Part shown: in pieces, positions 5,372-6,569 of the stretch | How the letters are laid out: the number at the start of each line of letters is the position of its first letter | Numbering within the stretch: the first letter of the stretch is position 1 | Assembly (NCBI GenBank): GCA_017995495.1 | Contig: JAGOIS010000082.1 | Location: 1 to 6,569, forward strand | Length of the DNA stretch: 6,569 nucleotides | Direction: 5' to 3' | Source: Candidatus Cloacimonadota bacterium | GTDB taxonomy: Bacteria > Cloacimonadota > Cloacimonadia > Cloacimonadales > Cloacimonadaceae | Position numbers and translations under genes: made by a program | Notes under the pieces: generated by a model | Seen by the model: only the letters and a program-made list of their open reading frames with translations | The model's database searches: none | Told to the model about the DNA's origin: nothing

Positions 5372-6569
5372 ATGCGAAGCTCCCGCAAATTCCTGACCTT
5401 CATCATTGTCCTGCTGGTCATCAACACCCTGTTCTTCCTTGCCTGGTACGCCTTTGACGCCCAGGGCAGGGTGAAAGGCCTGGTGGAGCGGGAAGCCGGA
5501 AAGGCCTTGAAAGGGAAAATGCGCATCGGTTCATTCACCATCAGTGACCAGCAGGTTTTCGCCGAAAAGATCAGCTTCGCTGCCGCCGACAGCTCGCTCA
5601 ATTTCACCGTAGACAACGCCCGGGTGCGCTACAACCTCCTGCGTTACCTTTTCACCGGGCTCAAACTGCGCAACCTGCTGGACCACGTGGAGATAGACAA
5701 GGCAGACGTCCGGCTCATCCTGCTTCCCAAAGCCAAAAAAAAGACCCCTCAGAAATTTAAGCTCCCGGACCTCAAGCCGCTCTTCAACCATCTGGTGATC
5801 ACCCATTCCCGCTTCCGGGCCGATGCCAGCGTCCCCCTGAAACTGGGTGAAGAAGGGATCCTGCGCGCGATCGAGGAATTGAACAGGGTCGAGCTGAGCA
5901 TAATCAACACCGATGTCTCGCACCTGGATCTCTCCGCTGTCAGCGCGGAAGGCGGCAGCTTGAAGGCGAAGGGCGTTCTGGACCGGGGACTGCTGGTTTC
6001 CTCCCAGGTGGAGCTGCAAAACTATCGCCCCCTGTACCTTGGCCATCCCCGGATCACGGATTTCAGCGGCACCCTGGACTTGGTGGCGAACGCTTCGCAA
6101 AAGGCTGTAGGCGCCACTCCGGACCTGAGCGCCCGGTTGACCCTGCGGGATGCCTCCGCCCTGGTGCTGGACCAATATCAGCTGCAGATCCAGCGCCTGG
6201 ATCTGAACACCGACGGCGATCGCCTCAATGCCAGAATTGCCCAGGCCAAGGTGGGTTCCAGCTCGCTGAGCGGGGATGTCCACGCCCACAGCGTGCTTGA
6301 CCACCCTGTCCTTGACCCCAGCCAATTGGAACTGCAACTGGATCTTTCGCTGCTGGGGCCTCAGTTCAGCGGCTTGGTGGACGGCACTTTATATGCTGAG
6401 GGCCCTCTCTCCGCTCCCGTGCTGGACCTGGTGGCGGGGGCGGACCAGATCTCCTTCGACAAGCAGAGCTTCCAAAATATTGCCCTGGCAGCCAGTTACG
6501 ACGCCGAACAGGTTGAGCTCACCCTCAGCGACGCGGTCTGGCAAAACCAGAGGGTGAGCCTCACCGGAA
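5372..6569 (+). CDS. TamB/AsmA-like envelope protein, N-terminal part (3' end outside window)
   Basis: An open frame from ATG 5372, 5 nt after the LolD stop, running uninterrupted to the window end: 399 residues plus one base. No clear Shine-Dalgarno precedes the ATG, so translation probably depends on coupling to lolD. A short basic N terminus (MRSSRK) and a hydrophobic helix (about 7-27) form an uncleaved signal anchor. Then come short alternating strands typical of TamB/AsmA-like lipid-transfer proteins: LKLRNLLDHVEIDKADVRLILLPK (97-120), a Lys/Pro linker (119-132), LFNHLVITHSRFRADASVPL (137-156), and repeated 'GtL.l.a...' units such as FSGTLDLVANAS (231-242) and LVDGTLYAEGPLSAPVLDL (335-353). 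TamB-family proteins are anchored in the inner membrane and span the periplasm; they are linked to outer-membrane protein or phospholipid delivery. The diagnostic C-terminal DUF490/TamB domain is outside the window, so an AsmA-like protein remains possible. A codon run AAA AAA AAG gives an A8 tract at 5735-5742. Confidence 0.75.
   Translation, partial: MRSSRKFLTFIIVLLVINTLFFLAWYAFDAQGRVKGLVEREAGKALKGKMRIGSFTISDQQVFAEKISFAAADSSLNFTVDNARVRYNLLRYLFTGLKLRNLLDHVEIDKADVRLILLPKAKKKTPQKFKLPDLKPLFNHLVITHSRFRADASVPLKLGEEGILRAIEELNRVELSIINTDVSHLDLSAVSAEGGSLKAKGVLDRGLLVSSQVELQNYRPLYLGHPRITDFSGTLDLVANASQKAVGATPDLSARLTLRDASALVLDQYQLQIQRLDLNTDGDRLNARIAQAKVGSSSLSGDVHAHSVLDHPVLDPSQLELQLDLSLLGPQFSGLVDGTLYAEGPLSAPVLDLVAGADQISFDKQSFQNIALAASYDAEQVELTLSDAVWQNQRVSLTG

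Noticed and set aside
5531..6337. Minus-strand open frame (268 codons) opposite the TamB-like gene
   Set aside because: The + strand frame stays open for 399 codons to the window end, with a membrane anchor and TamB/AsmA-like strand repeats, so the minus-strand frame is a shadow.

Overview
The window is a compact, single-strand stretch of a diderm (Gram-negative-type) bacterial chromosome. All seven supported genes are on the + strand. Junctions are tight: gaps of 2, 20, 11, 10 and 5 nt and one 14-nt overlap. No gap is long enough for an obvious terminator or internal promoter, so the layout looks like one transcriptional unit. The two outer genes run off the window. Base composition looks moderately GC-rich by eye. 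No RNA genes, mobile elements, CRISPR arrays or large repeats are visible.

Layout: (1) positions 1-348 hold the C-terminal end of an outer-membrane beta-barrel-like protein. (2) 351-1910 is a RecJ-type DHH/DHHA1 exonuclease with an HxDxDG form of motif I and a short C-terminal end. (3) 1931-2518 is a small polytopic membrane protein of the SEC59/DGK1 (CTP-dependent lipid kinase) / phosphatidate cytidylyltransferase-like type. (4) 2530-3486 is a GT2 polyprenyl-phosphate glycosyltransferase with two C-terminal membrane hairpin helices. (5) 3473-4690 is a LolC/LolE-type ABC permease that starts at a TTG inside the end of gene 4. (6) 4701-5366 is its LolD-type ATPase, also with a TTG start. (7) 5372 to the end is the N-terminal 399 residues of a TamB/AsmA-like protein with an N-terminal membrane anchor.

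Together, genes 1 and 3-7 form a cell-envelope cluster: an outer-membrane protein, possible lipid-carrier phosphorylation and glycosylation, lipoprotein release from the inner membrane, and a TamB-like bridge toward the outer membrane. RecJ is the exception, a DNA repair enzyme embedded in the cluster. The lineage cannot be fixed from the sequence alone. The FadL/OmpP1-like barrel end with a C-terminal tail, a single Lol permease and the SEC59-like kinase would fit the Bacteroidota/Fibrobacterota/Cloacimonadota neighbourhood better than Proteobacteria; this is inference.

I do not see a clearly new biological system. The most interesting points are the pairing of a dolichol-kinase-like enzyme with a DPM1-like glycosyltransferase, the variant RecJ, and the coupled TTG starts of the Lol genes.
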